Notes: a model not told the origin generated them from the sequence alone. Counted from the first letter of the stretch, positions 16,296-24,881 are shown. The stretch: DNA of 64,000 bases from Hymenobacter gelipurpurascens (GCF_900187375.1 NZ_FYEW01000001.1:2046001-2110000), one strand, 5' to 3'. Numbers and translations are program-made.

Positions 16296-17138
16296 TCAGA
16301 TAGCCCGAAGGCGGTAGCGAAAGTACGAACCCAGGAGCAACAGCAGCTTTGTGTTGTCGGGTACGCGCACCCGCTCGCCCAAAATTCGTGCCGCCGACAG
16401 CTGCCGTATCTTATGAAAAAGCTTCAGGTAATACACGTAGGCCAGGTAGACGCCCAACCGCGCGGCCCTCGGGAGCTGCACAATACCGGCGTAGCCCGCC
16501 TCAAAATCGGCCCGGATATCAGCTTCAATTTCGCGTTTTACTTCATCGGTAAACCGCTCATACTGTACGCCGGGGAAATACACGCGGCCGCGGTCTTCGT
16601 AGTCGGAGCGGATATCGCGCAGGAAATTTACTTTCTGAAAGGCCGAGCCCAGCCGACGGGCCGGCTCGCGCAGGCGTTCAAACATGGCCTCATCGCCCTC
16701 ACAAAAAATACGCAGACACATGAGGCCTACCACCTCCGCCGAACCATAGATGTAGCGCTCATACAACGACTGGTTGTAGCTGCGGTCATCAAGGTCCATT
16801 TCCATGCTGTACAGAAAGGCATCAATAAACTCCCGATCAATGCTATAGCGCTTCACCATGTGCTGAAAGGCATGCAGCACCGGGTTCAGGCTGAGGCCGG
16901 TAGACAAGGCCTCATCGGTCTGCCGCCGGAAATCGGCGAAGAGGGCAGCTTTGTCGTGGTCGTGGAAGGTGTCCACAATTTCATCGGCCCAGCGCACCCA
17001 GCCATACACGGCGTATACGGGCAGGTGAAAACGGCTGTCAAGGGTGCGGATTCCGAGCGTAAACGACGTGCTGTAGCGGCTGGTTATGAGCTTGCTACAG
17101 GCGAGGCTGGTTTCCGTAAAGAGGGCAACGTGGTCCAT
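16296..17138 (-). CDS. crtB: Phytoene synthase CrtB
   Basis: A 280-residue squalene/phytoene synthase family enzyme, condensing two geranylgeranyl diphosphates to phytoene. The first Asp-rich motif is in YGWVRWADEIVDTFHDHD and the second in NFLRDIRSDYEDRGRVYFP; both bind Mg-diphosphate. Additional family landmarks are YSMEMDLDDRSYN and YIYGSAEVVGLMCLRIF. Length is typical for bacterial CrtB. It follows crtI on the same strand with a 112-bp gap containing a REP-like half element. Phytoene rather than squalene synthase is inferred from the crtI neighbour. Confidence 0.96.
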   Translation of the reverse strand: MDHVALFTETSLACSKLITSRYSTSFTLGIRTLDSRFHLPVYAVYGWVRWADEIVDTFHDHDKAALFADFRRQTDEALSTGLSLNPVLHAFQHMVKRYSIDREFIDAFLYSMEMDLDDRSYNQSLYERYIYGSAEVVGLMCLRIFCEGDEAMFERLREPARRLGSAFQKVNFLRDIRSDYEDRGRVYFPGVQYERFTDEVKREIEADIRADFEAGYAGIVQLPRAARLGVYLAYVYYLKLFHKIRQLSAARILGERVRVPDNTKLLLLLGSYFRYRLRAI

Positions 17139-17145
17139 TTTTTAT

Positions 17146-17172
17146 GTCATTGCGAGCAGAGCGAAGCACTCC
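17146..17172. repeat. REP-like half element (GTCATTGCGAGC type)
   Basis: GTCATTGCGAGCAGAGCG followed by AAGCACTCC lies just upstream of crtB. It shares the opening GTCAT and the CGAAGC core with four other intergenic elements in this window. Only one arm is recognisable; a decayed second arm may lie near 17190-17205. Confidence 0.55.
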
Positions 17173-17250
17173 ACACTTCAGCTGCTCTAAGCAATTGTAA
17201 GGCTGTGTATTAGGCTAAGATAGTAGCCATAAAAGAGTACTGGAGCGCCC

Positions 17251-18726
17251 TTAGGCGGGGTACTCCTTCTCCACCTCCCGCGCCACCACCTGCCCCGAGA
17301 TGAGGGAAGGCGGCACACCCGGCCCAGGCACCGTAAGCTGACCCGTAAAATACAGATTGTTCACCTTTTTGCTCTTGAGCGTGGGCTTCAGGATAGCCGT
17401 TTGCCGCAGAGTGTTGGCTAGGCCATAGGCGTTGCCTTTGTAGCTGTTGTAGTCCTGCACAAAATCCTGATGGGCGTAGCTGCGCTTGTACACTACGGCG
17501 TCGCGGATGCTGGTGCCACAGTGGCGCTCCAAGCGGTCCATAATCAGGTTGTAGTAGTATTCCCGGGTTTCCTCGGGATCGGGCAGGTTGGGCGCCACCG
17601 GAATCAGCAGAAAGATATTCTCGCAGCCTTCGGGCGCTACGCTGGGGTCGGTTTTGGAAGGCGCCGATACGTAGAACAGCGGCCGGCTAGGCCACTTGGG
17701 GTTCTCATAAATCTCCTCCGAGTGCAGCGTGAAGTCCTCATCAAAGAACAGATTGTGGTGCCGCAGCTTGGGCAGACGCTTATTCACCCCCAGGTAAAAC
17801 AAGAGCGACGATGGCGCCATGGTGCGGCTGTCCCAGTAGGCCTCATCGTAGTGGCGCCACTGCGGAGCCAGCAGGTGCTGCTCAGCGTGGTTGTAGTCGG
17901 CGCCTGCCACCACCACATCGGCGGGGCGGAAGCCGGAGGCGGTTTGTACGCCGGTGGCACGGCCCTTGTCTACCACAATTTCCTGAACCGGCACGTTGTA
18001 TTCCAGCTTTACGCCCCGCTCCTGGGCCAGCTGCACCATGCCTTCCACAATCTTGTGCATGCCGCCCATCGGGTACCAAGTGCCTAGGGCCAGATCGGCG
18101 TAGTTCATGAGTGAGTACAGGGCCGGCGTATTTTCAGAAGTGGCGCCCAGGAACAGCACCGGAAACTCCACCAGCTCCAGCAGCCGTGGGTCTTTAAAGA
18201 ACTTGCGCACATGCTTGTGCATGCTCTGCAACAGGTCCAGGCGCACGGCGTCTACCAGCAGGCGCGGATCGGCAAACTCCAGCAGGGAGCGGCCGGGCAT
18301 GTGCACAAATTTATTGATGCCGACCTCGTACTTGTAGGCCGCCTGACGCAGAAACTCATCGAGGCGGGCGGCGCTGCCGGGCTCGTAGCGCTCAAACAGT
18401 TCGCGCAGCTCGCTCATACGGGCCGGAATATCCACGGCTTCCTGGCCTTTGAATATTACCTGATACGACGGATCAAGCCGGACCAGATCATAATAATCCG
18501 ATACTTTCTTGCCGAAGCGGGCGAAGTACTTTTCAAAAATATCGGGCATCCAGTACCAGCTAGGGCCCATATCGAAGGTGTAGCCTTGTGCCTTAAACAC
18601 TCGGGCCCGGCCGCCGGGGCCTTCGTTTTTCTCCAGAACCGTTACGCGGTAGCCCCGCTGGGCCAAGGAGGTAGCGGCGGCCAACCCCGCAAAACCGGCC
18701 CCAATTACAATGATGTCTTTACTCAC
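17251..18726 (-). CDS. crtI: Phytoene desaturase CrtI
   Basis: A ~491-residue FAD-dependent amine-oxidase-fold enzyme that desaturates phytoene to lycopene (or neurosporene). The N-terminal dinucleotide fold VIGAGFAGLAAATSLAQRG and EKNEGPGGRARVF are clear, as is FDMGPSWYWMPD. The C terminus has YFTGQLTVPGPGVPPSLISG, the CrtI signature. The start was set at the GTG at 18726, giving VSKDIIVIGAG directly before the FAD fold; a TTG at 18756 would add ten residues and is less convincing. Located between the sigma factor and crtB on the same strand; probably cotranscribed with crtB. Confidence 0.94.
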   Translation of the reverse strand: MSKDIIVIGAGFAGLAAATSLAQRGYRVTVLEKNEGPGGRARVFKAQGYTFDMGPSWYWMPDIFEKYFARFGKKVSDYYDLVRLDPSYQVIFKGQEAVDIPARMSELRELFERYEPGSAARLDEFLRQAAYKYEVGINKFVHMPGRSLLEFADPRLLVDAVRLDLLQSMHKHVRKFFKDPRLLELVEFPVLFLGATSENTPALYSLMNYADLALGTWYPMGGMHKIVEGMVQLAQERGVKLEYNVPVQEIVVDKGRATGVQTASGFRPADVVVAGADYNHAEQHLLAPQWRHYDEAYWDSRTMAPSSLLFYLGVNKRLPKLRHHNLFFDEDFTLHSEEIYENPKWPSRPLFYVSAPSKTDPSVAPEGCENIFLLIPVAPNLPDPEETREYYYNLIMDRLERHCGTSIRDAVVYKRSYAHQDFVQDYNSYKGNAYGLANTLRQTAILKPTLKSKKVNNLYFTGQLTVPGPGVPPSLISGQVVAREVEKEYPA

Positions 18727-19072
18727 AAAAGGTACAGCTTGAACTACGGTTGCCAATGCACAGAGCCATTGCAGACGCGAAGATGGAAACTATCCGGATA
18801 CAGCCGGGCTTGCCCTGCCTCAGCACCCTTCGGGCCGTGCTAGGCCAGTAGTGGCAAAAGCATATTTGCCCGGAGCCCCAGTAACACTGGCCTAGCGGCA
18901 CCCTATGCTATACTGTTGAGCTGAACAGAGGTTTTCGGGCAGAGGCAGGAAAAGCCAAAAAGTTGTTCAGGGTCTGGCCCAAAAAGACGGGCCGCGAACC
19001 ACGCAGCTAAAGCTAAGCGTCGTCCGCGGCCCGCTATACGCCCGGGGCGGGTCTGTACTCTCTCCCTATTCC
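18727..19072. other. Intergenic region between crtI and the sigma-factor gene
   Basis: 346 bases without a gene. The right half contains a strong terminator for the sigma gene (18981-19033). Between 18727 and 18980 no clear -7 box was found; TACCTTTT directly before the crtI GTG is one base short of the consensus. Two copies of the iterated TGGCCTA/TAGGCCA motif occur near 18840-18895. Confidence 0.6.
18981..19033 (-). terminator. Intrinsic terminator of the sigma-factor gene
   Basis: On the minus strand CGGGCCGCG pairs with CGCGGCCCG around an internal partly paired region (AGCT/AGCT), and the stem is followed by TCTTTTTGG. It lies 40 bases after the sigma-factor stop and separates that gene from crtI. 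Confidence 0.85.
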
Positions 19073-19588
19073 CTACACGCCGGGGGCGTATGTCTTCAGC
19101 GCCTGCTTGAGCTCTTTGCGGGCGATGTGAATACGGTTTTTGACGGTGCCAATGGGAATTTGCAGCTTCTCGGCAATTTCCAAATACTTGTAACCAATGT
19201 AATACATCATGAACGGAGTCCGGTAGTCGGCCGAAAGACCGGCTATGGCTTCGTTGATATCTGTTACTACGAAGTCCGAGGTCGCACCGTTGTGCGTGAT
19301 GTAGTTTTCGTCAGTATTGAAGTACTGAAAATACTCCGTGCTGTCAATATTGCTATTGCGCTTGGTGATTTTATTGTAGTTGTTGATGAAGGTGTTGCGC
19401 ATGATGGTGTACAACCACGCCTTCAGGTTGGTACCCGCCTTAAACTTGTCCTTGTTCAGGAGCGCTTTCAGCAGGGTTTCCTGCACCAGATCCTTGGCAT
19501 CATCAGCGTCGCGGGTCAGGTTCATCGCCACGGGCTTTAGGGAGTAAGAAATCTTCTGTACTTGGTTCGTGAATTCCAAAGAGGTCAT
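19073..19588 (-). CDS. ECF-type RNA polymerase sigma factor
   Basis: A 171-residue extracytoplasmic-function sigma factor. Region 2 is visible as DADDAKDLVQETLLKALLN and WLYTIMRNTFINNYNK; region 4 as YLEIAEKLQIPIGTVKNRIH with the helix-turn-helix and the ARKELKQAL end. There is no region 1.1 or 3. No anti-sigma gene is adjacent. It lies between crtI and the CarH-like MerR gene, so it may direct carotenoid or light-stress genes, as ECF factors do in Myxococcus (CarQ). That role is inference from location. A TATATTTG promoter box precedes it and a strong terminator follows it. Confidence 0.93.
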   Translation of the reverse strand: MTSLEFTNQVQKISYSLKPVAMNLTRDADDAKDLVQETLLKALLNKDKFKAGTNLKAWLYTIMRNTFINNYNKITKRNSNIDSTEYFQYFNTDENYITHNGATSDFVVTDINEAIAGLSADYRTPFMMYYIGYKYLEIAEKLQIPIGTVKNRIHIARKELKQALKTYAPGV

Positions 19589-19620
19589 ACTTGTTTAGCT
19601 TTTCGTGGCAAAAGGTTAAA

Positions 19621-19628
19621 CAAATATA
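19621..19628 (-). promoter_or_regulatory. -7 element for the sigma-factor gene
   Basis: TATATTTG on the minus strand fits TAnnTTTG and lies 32 bases before the ATG at 19588. No convincing TTG at the -33 distance was found, which would fit a promoter that needs an activator or is regulated. Confidence 0.5.
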
Positions 19629-19746
19629 CGAGGGATTTTGGAAGTCAGCTTGTCCCAGCACATTTATTTTTCTTGGTGGCCTTAAAACAAAGCCCACACC
19701 CCTCATATCCGTTGCAATATATTGGCATTCAGATCCTAACAAAACA

Positions 19747-19758
19747 ATGTACTTACAT
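19747..19758. promoter_or_regulatory. Palindrome ATGTACTTACAT, candidate operator
   Basis: A 12-base site with perfect 5-base arms ATGTA/TACAT, about 120 bases upstream of the sigma -7 element and downstream of the MerR gene. MerR-family and B12-dependent regulators bind such inverted sites, but this single occurrence is weak evidence. Confidence 0.3.
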
Positions 19759-19803
19759 AAGAGCAAGCAAATCATGCAGTTATATACTGCTTCAACAAGC
19801 ACC

Positions 19804-19846
19804 AAAAAAGGCCTGACTGAAGCATTAAATGCTTACGGTCAGGCCT
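19804..19846 (-). terminator. Intrinsic terminator of the MerR-type gene
   Basis: Minus-strand GGCCTGAC and GTCAGGCC arms enclose an inner AGCATT/AATGCT stem and are followed by a run of six T. It lies just after the stop of the regulator at 19870. Confidence 0.9.
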
Positions 19847-19869
19847 TCACTTCGTTGGGGAAGTATTGG

Positions 19870-20793
19870 TTAAGTTTTCGCCAGCACGAGGGCTTCTTTA
19901 GCTGCCGTTGGTTGCATTTCCTCGACCAACGCAAGGAAATCCGTCATCAACCTCACTTTTATCGCGTTGAATGGCAAACGTATGTTTTCTTGTTGTACCA
20001 ACGGGCCGTACAAAAATAAAGTAGGACTAGGGCAAAGCCGATGAAGCTCGTCTATAAATTCTTGGACTTTGTCGCGCTCCGGCACAGCCGTCATTACGGT
20101 GCAGATAGCGTGGGGCTCATAGGAAGCACAGATGGCTTCAAGCTCTGTGATGGGAAGGTTCTGGCCTAGATACAACACATGGTGCCCCCGGGCCCGCAGC
20201 GCGTAGTTCATAAACAAGAGCGCTAGCTCATGCATCTCCCCTTCCGGCAGAAACAGCACCCACCGCCGCACCTCGGCGGGTTTCACGGGCGGCACGGCAT
20301 CAATGGCAGCCATGATTTTCTGGCGCAGCAGGTTGGTTACCAGGTGCTCCTGCGCCGGATTAACGCAGCCAGCCTGCCACATCACGCCAATGCGCTGCAG
20401 AAACGGGTAGGCCACGTGCAGAATCGCGTCCTCGAAGCCCAGCTTGCGGGTAGCATTGTTCATTAGGGAACTCAGCTGAGGCTCATCCATGTGCAGCATG
20501 GCGGCCAAAAGGCCATTCACCTGCTGGCAATAGTTGTTTTCATCGTTGTTACAGGATATCACGGCGTCCATCAACTCCTGTTCGGAGAGACGGGCTACCT
20601 GCGAAATCCGATGCCCCCGATTGCAGAGCGTGGCCACATTCAGCAACCGCCGCAAATCATCGTCGCAGTAGGTGCGGATGTTGGTGGCGGTACGTACGGG
20701 CCGCAGGATGCCATAGCGCTGCTCCCAGATACGAATAGTATGTGCCTTAACGCCGGAAAGCTGCTCCAGGTCGCTGATGGAAAAATGTCCCAC
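19870..20793 (-). CDS. CarH/LitR-like MerR regulator with B12-binding domain
   Basis: A 307-residue MerR-family regulator. Residues 1-~75 are the winged-helix DNA-binding domain (ISDLEQLSGVKAHTIRIWEQ), followed by a helical bundle and a B12-binding Rossmann domain (~175-300, RGHHVLYLGQNLPITELEAI). CarH proteins sense light through adenosylcobalamin and repress carotenoid genes in the dark. The CarH W-x9-EH motif is intact (W139, E149, H150). The lower-ligand motif is E186-x-H188-x-x-A191 where most have Gly, and the residue after the Trp is Gln rather than the His that I recall as involved in the light state of Thermus CarH. Start is GTG at 20793, 24 bp after crtZ, so both are probably cotranscribed. 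Regulation of the crt block is inferred. Confidence 0.88.
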   Translation of the reverse strand: MGHFSISDLEQLSGVKAHTIRIWEQRYGILRPVRTATNIRTYCDDDLRRLLNVATLCNRGHRISQVARLSEQELMDAVISCNNDENNYCQQVNGLLAAMLHMDEPQLSSLMNNATRKLGFEDAILHVAYPFLQRIGVMWQAGCVNPAQEHLVTNLLRQKIMAAIDAVPPVKPAEVRRWVLFLPEGEMHELALLFMNYALRARGHHVLYLGQNLPITELEAICASYEPHAICTVMTAVPERDKVQEFIDELHRLCPSPTLFLYGPLVQQENIRLPFNAIKVRLMTDFLALVEEMQPTAAKEALVLAKT

Positions 20794-20817
20794 GTTGATT
20801 TTCCCTTTAACTAAAAC

Positions 20818-21318
20818 TTAACCGATAGAACTCGTCCGCTGGCGTAGCACTCGCGTGGGAGCTGGCTTACGCAGGGCCAAAACAAAATACTTAGGAGAAA
20901 CCCACAACAACCCAAACTCCTCTGATCCATCCCGACTATTGGCCTTATGATGCACCTTGTGGGCCATATTCAGGGCCCGCAGATACGTATTGCGCGACTT
21001 CCGCCAGAACCGCATGCGCCCATGGATCAGGACATCGTGCACAAAGAAGTAGAGCGTTCCGTAGCTCGCAATGCCTACTCCCATCCAGAACCGAAAGTCC
21101 TTCTCCGCCGACCCGTACATGATGAGCAGCATGGAAAGAGAACCATAGAACAGAAAGAAAAAATCGTTGCGCTCAAACCGGTGTGGGTGGCGTACGTGGT
21201 GCGAGCGGTGCAAAAACCAGAGTGGCCCATGCAGCACAAAGCGGTGCATAAACCACGCCACGAACTCCATTCCGAGAAAGGTAGCCGTCGTAACGGCCAC
21301 GGCTGCCAGCGTTGTCAT
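20818..21318 (-). CDS. crtZ: Beta-carotene 3-hydroxylase CrtZ-type
   Basis: A 166-residue membrane di-iron hydroxylase of the sterol desaturase/CrtZ superfamily. Four His motifs are present: FMHRFVLHG, HRSHHVRHPHRFE, VHDVLIHGR and AHKVHHKAN. Several membrane segments are visible (VTTATFLGMEFVAWFM; LMIMYGS-like; GIASYGTLYFFVHD). CrtZ adds 3-hydroxyl groups to beta-carotene rings; with CrtW this would give 3-hydroxy-4-keto carotenoids. It is the first gene of the minus-strand crt group. The ATG at 21318 follows a region with a one-mismatch -7 box (TATCTTTC). Confidence 0.9.
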   Translation of the reverse strand: MTTLAAVAVTTATFLGMEFVAWFMHRFVLHGPLWFLHRSHHVRHPHRFERNDFFFLFYGSLSMLLIMYGSAEKDFRFWMGVGIASYGTLYFFVHDVLIHGRMRFWRKSRNTYLRALNMAHKVHHKANSRDGSEEFGLLWVSPKYFVLALRKPAPTRVLRQRTSSIG

Positions 21319-21439
21319 AGATACCTAACTAAGCAGTAAGTTGAGAAGTTTGAAAAAATTGTAACGGGAAAGATAGCAAGCCTCTCCCAGACATAAATAA
21401 GTCTATCAGCTGGGGCAAGAAATTTACGTTGTGCAGCAT

Positions 21440-21485
21440 AAAAAACGACCCAACAATGCGCAGCAGTAGCTATGCATTGTTGGGC
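21440..21485 (-). terminator. Intrinsic terminator of the enoyl-CoA hydratase gene
   Basis: Perfect 11-base arms CCCAACAATGC/GCATTGTTGGG, followed on the minus strand by TCGTTTTTT. It lies 27 bases after the hydratase stop and separates that gene from the carotenoid block. Confidence 0.9.
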
Positions 21486-21511
21486 CGCTTACAAAGTGCC
21501 TAGAAAGTGGC

Positions 21512-22324
21512 CTAGTTATCCCAGGCTATTTTTTCTTTGCTCAGGAAGGCCGCAATGCCGCGGCGGCAGTCCAGGGTGCCCCTTGCCTCGGCGTTCATGC
21601 GGGCGGCATAGCGCAGGCTATCTTCGAGGGGCATTTCGGGAATACGAGCCAGCATCTCTTTGGTGAGCTCCATGCTTTGGCCAGAGTTTTCTACGCAAAG
21701 CTTACGGGCAAAAAGGCGCACTTTGTCGGCTAGTTCTTCGCGAGGAGCCAGGAAATTGACTAAGCCAAACTCCTGGGCCGTTTGGGCCGAAATAACATCG
21801 CCCGTGAGCAGCAACTGTTTGGTGCGCATCTCCCCTATTTTGCGCAGCAGAAATACGCTTACAATAGCCGGCAGAAACCCGATTTTCACTTCGGTGTAGC
21901 CGAATTTGGCTTCGGGCACCGTAAAAGCAAAGTCGCAGATGGTGGCTAGGCCACAGCCGCCGGCCAGGGCGTGCCCCTGCACTTGCGCTATTACTACCTT
22001 TTTAAGGGTATAAATCTGGTGGAAAAGCTGCATGAGGTGCGTAGAATCGGCCAGGTTATCGGTGTAGCCGAAGCCTTGTAGCTCCTGAATGTAGCCTAAG
22101 TCGGCGCCGGCGCAAAACACCTCGCCTGCCGCCCGTAGCACAATCACTTTGCAGGTTTCGTCGTCTTCGGCAAACTCGAAAGTCTGCTTGAGTTCCGTCA
22201 CCACATCGGCGTTCAGCGCGTTGCGCTTATCGGGACGGTTGAGAGTTATATAGCCGATGGAATCCTGGGCCTCGTAGCGAATGTAGCGCAGAGCCTCCAG
22301 TTCCTGAGTAGGCATGTTATCCAT
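21512..22324 (-). CDS. Enoyl-CoA hydratase/isomerase family protein
   Basis: A ~270-residue crotonase-fold enzyme. Landmarks are YITLNRPDKRNALNADVV, the oxyanion-hole region EVFCAGADLGYIQEL, GHALAGGCGLATICDFAFTV and FGYTEVKIGFLPAIVSVFLL. Crotonases hydrate or isomerise acyl-CoA thioesters, here possibly in fatty-acid or branched amino-acid breakdown; the exact substrate cannot be assigned. The glutamate in FGYTEVKIGF sits at a typical catalytic position. Several in-frame ATGs exist (22363, 22330, 22324, 22315); 22324 was chosen as a middle option because residues before it have no similarity to the family. Single-gene unit with its own terminator. Confidence 0.9.
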   Translation of the reverse strand: MDNMPTQELEALRYIRYEAQDSIGYITLNRPDKRNALNADVVTELKQTFEFAEDDETCKVIVLRAAGEVFCAGADLGYIQELQGFGYTDNLADSTHLMQLFHQIYTLKKVVIAQVQGHALAGGCGLATICDFAFTVPEAKFGYTEVKIGFLPAIVSVFLLRKIGEMRTKQLLLTGDVISAQTAQEFGLVNFLAPREELADKVRLFARKLCVENSGQSMELTKEMLARIPEMPLEDSLRYAARMNAEARGTLDCRRGIAAFLSKEKIAWDN

Positions 22325-22502
22325 GGTCATGGGCGTTGCAGAATCGGTGAAAGTCAACAGCACAAAGCAGGCAGCACAAACCCACTAACAGCACTGAAAC
22401 GAGGGGCGCAAATTCTAAACTAAGCAAAATTGGTGCTAGTCGTACTAGCTATAGCGTAGAGAAGGCTCCGGAAGTTTCGGCCAATACGTTATCCTACCTG
22501 GC

Positions 22503-24734
22503 CTACTGGCGCGGCCGAACAACGAAAGCGCCCTGCGCCGTTACATCATATACTTGAAAGCCAGCCTGATGCAGGAGGGAATCTTGCCGTAGCACGTACC
22601 AGCTTTTGCAGGAAGAATCGAAAACTACCTGCGACTCTGTGCCAAACACCTCCGCTAGCTCCTCAGCTCGTACACGGGCATTGCGGCGCAGCACCAGCAC
22701 ATCAACCGGCGCTGGCTGGCGGGCACCACTCAACGGGCCACTGACAAAAGCCAGCCGAATGCCCCGCCAGGAAGCTAGCGTCAAGCCTGGTTCTACTACA
22801 CGGGCGGGCACAGGAGCCCCCTGCCAACCATGATGGTAGCTCACCCGCTGGGCGTCTCGCTGTATGCTGCCGGGTACAATGCGGTAGGTGCGCTCGGTTT
22901 CGGTGAGTGGCAACGAATCGAGCGGGACGATGTCCGCGGCAACACCTTGCCAGAAGCCGAGGACGGAACGACGCGGAATGCTGTAAATCAGTAGCCGCTC
23001 ATCGGGTGCCAACTGTTGCGCTGCCCATACCTGGCTGCCGGCGAACAGGCCTAGGAGCCCACACGCCAGGCCAAGCCACGACAGGCGCTTGAGGGCGAAG
23101 AACGCCAGCAGGGCCAGCACTACCGCAAAAATCAGCCAGGCCTGCGGGGCCGTTACGTGGATACCGGAAATGAGGGCACCCGGCATCTGGCGGCCAATCC
23201 AGAAAATGTACTCATTGAAGAGCCAGATCATCTGCTCGAACACGTAGGCCACTCCGCGCGGCAGCCAGTCAAGCGCGGCAGCCAGGCTACTGGAGAACAA
23301 ACCGACTGTGGCTACCAGTCCTTTTAGTAGCAAGAGCAACAGGCCTACGTACACGGCGCCGCTGGAAATGGGCACCGCCACCAGGTTGGAAAACAGGAAG
23401 CCCAGCGGGAACTGATGGAAGTAATACAGGCCTAGCGGAAAGGTGGCCACCTGCGCCGCCAACGACAGCGCCGTGGCCTGCCAGATCTTATTCAGCAGCC
23501 AGCCCGTGTACTTCCAGAATTTCTGCACTGCTGGTGGTTGCCAGGGACGCTGCTTATCCAGGAAATACTCTTGTGGCTCAAACCAGCCGACTATCCGCGG
23601 CTGCAAATACACGATACTGAGCACTGCCAGAAACGAGAGCTGGAAGCCCACATCACAGAGCAGATATGGGTCGTAGCAGAGCAGTAGGAAGGCAGCAGCG
23701 GCCAGGGTATTAAACATGTTCGCGCGGCGCCCTACCGACTGGCCTGCTATGACGAACGTGAACATGACGGCCGCTCGCAGCACGGACGCAGAAAGGCCCG
23801 TTAGGAAAGCATAACTCCAGATAACGGTCAGCCCCAGCAGCGCCGACACCAGCCGAAACCACGGCCCACGCCGGCCCGGCACCAGACTCAGCAGGCCCGT
23901 AATGGCCGCAAATAACAGGCCCACCTGCAACCCCGAAACTGCCATGATGTGGGTGGTACCCGTGTTGGCGTAGGCCTGTTTGGTGGCCTGATCTACCTCA
24001 TCCTTGATGCCCAGCACCAAGGCCGAAGCCAGCGCATATTCGCGTTTCTCGTGCACGTATTCCCGAAATACACTATCCAGCACCCGTGCCGCCCGCATGG
24101 CTACGGCACGCAGCCGGCTGGGCGGCGCCACGGCCAACTGCCGGTACTGATCGGGGTGAATGAAGTGCTGATGATATACCTGGTGATACTGCAGGTAGCG
24201 GCGGTAGTCGAATTCACCGGGGTTGAGAGGTGGTTTGCTGGGCGACGGAGCGCCGCGCACCAGCCACACGTCGCCGTACTGCGGAGCGGCCACGCTGGAG
24301 TCGCGCGGAATGGATACCCGGATGCCGCCTACGGCTGGCCGCCACTTTCCCTCCACCCGCACCGCCGACACACGCACGGTAGTAGCATAGGTGGCAGGCC
24401 GCACCACCGTGTAGTCATCTACTACTCCTCTATAAAACTCGATCTGGCTTCCGAAACGATACAAATGAATGGAAGAACGGCTTTCGGTAGCCTGCTGCGT
24501 AAAAGCAGCGCCAGCCACATACAGCGTCAGGATGGCCAGGAGGCCTACCGCATTGGTAGGGCCTGACGTGGGTTGGCGCGACGCCCATAGCTGTACGGTT
24601 ATATATAGCAGTACCAGCCCCGTCAGTGCCCATAGCAGCGGCGGCAGCAGCTCTCCGAAATACAGATACGTCAGGATGCCCGCCATCAAAGGCAGTACCA
24701 GCCGCACAAAGGCATACGGAGCCCACTTTATCAT
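22503..24734 (-). CDS. comEC: ComEC/Rec2-type DNA uptake channel protein
   Basis: A 743-residue membrane protein. The N terminus has DUF4131-like membrane segments and an OB-like loop (VVDDYTVVRPATYATTVRVS; YGDVWLVRGAPSPS; PPLNPGEFDYRRYLQYHQVY). The core competence domain begins at ALASALVLGIKDEVDQATK and has TGTTHIMAVSGLQVGLLFA, the ComEC signature, followed by about ten hydrophobic segments. The C-terminal ~130 residues replace the metallo-beta-lactamase domain of Bacillus ComEC and show no HxHxDH motif. In naturally competent bacteria ComEC moves single-stranded DNA across the inner membrane. Located alone with no other competence genes in the window. Confidence 0.88.
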   Translation of the reverse strand: MIKWAPYAFVRLVLPLMAGILTYLYFGELLPPLLWALTGLVLLYITVQLWASRQPTSGPTNAVGLLAILTLYVAGAAFTQQATESRSSIHLYRFGSQIEFYRGVVDDYTVVRPATYATTVRVSAVRVEGKWRPAVGGIRVSIPRDSSVAAPQYGDVWLVRGAPSPSKPPLNPGEFDYRRYLQYHQVYHQHFIHPDQYRQLAVAPPSRLRAVAMRAARVLDSVFREYVHEKREYALASALVLGIKDEVDQATKQAYANTGTTHIMAVSGLQVGLLFAAITGLLSLVPGRRGPWFRLVSALLGLTVIWSYAFLTGLSASVLRAAVMFTFVIAGQSVGRRANMFNTLAAAAFLLLCYDPYLLCDVGFQLSFLAVLSIVYLQPRIVGWFEPQEYFLDKQRPWQPPAVQKFWKYTGWLLNKIWQATALSLAAQVATFPLGLYYFHQFPLGFLFSNLVAVPISSGAVYVGLLLLLLKGLVATVGLFSSSLAAALDWLPRGVAYVFEQMIWLFNEYIFWIGRQMPGALISGIHVTAPQAWLIFAVVLALLAFFALKRLSWLGLACGLLGLFAGSQVWAAQQLAPDERLLIYSIPRRSVLGFWQGVAADIVPLDSLPLTETERTYRIVPGSIQRDAQRVSYHHGWQGAPVPARVVEPGLTLASWRGIRLAFVSGPLSGARQPAPVDVLVLRRNARVRAEELAEVFGTESQVVFDSSCKSWYVLRQDSLLHQAGFQVYDVTAQGAFVVRPRQ

Positions 24735-24833
24735 ATAGATCAGCTACTAATTAATCTGTTGATAGCAGTCAATAAGGGTTCAGGCAGGCCTGAATAGATA
24801 AGAGCAAAATGCACAAAAGATTTGAACCGCCAC

Positions 24834-24881
24834 ACAAAAGCCCGACGCCTCCGCTACCATAGCGAAACGCCGGGCTTTTGT
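24834..24881 (-). terminator. Intrinsic terminator-like hairpin
   Basis: ACAAAAGCCCG and CGGGCTTTTGT arms enclose a 26-base partly paired loop. It lies 150 bases after the GNAT gene stop and may end that transcript beyond the REP-like element at 24943. Confidence 0.75.

Noticed and set aside
17470..18087. 205-codon frame antisense to crtI
   Set aside because: Shadow of the crtI reading frame, with typical His/Gly/Val-rich antisense composition.
18724..18756. TTG start for crtI at 18756
   Set aside because: The GTG at 18726 sits directly before the FAD-binding fold; the extra ten residues have no similarity to CrtI proteins. It remains a possible alternative.
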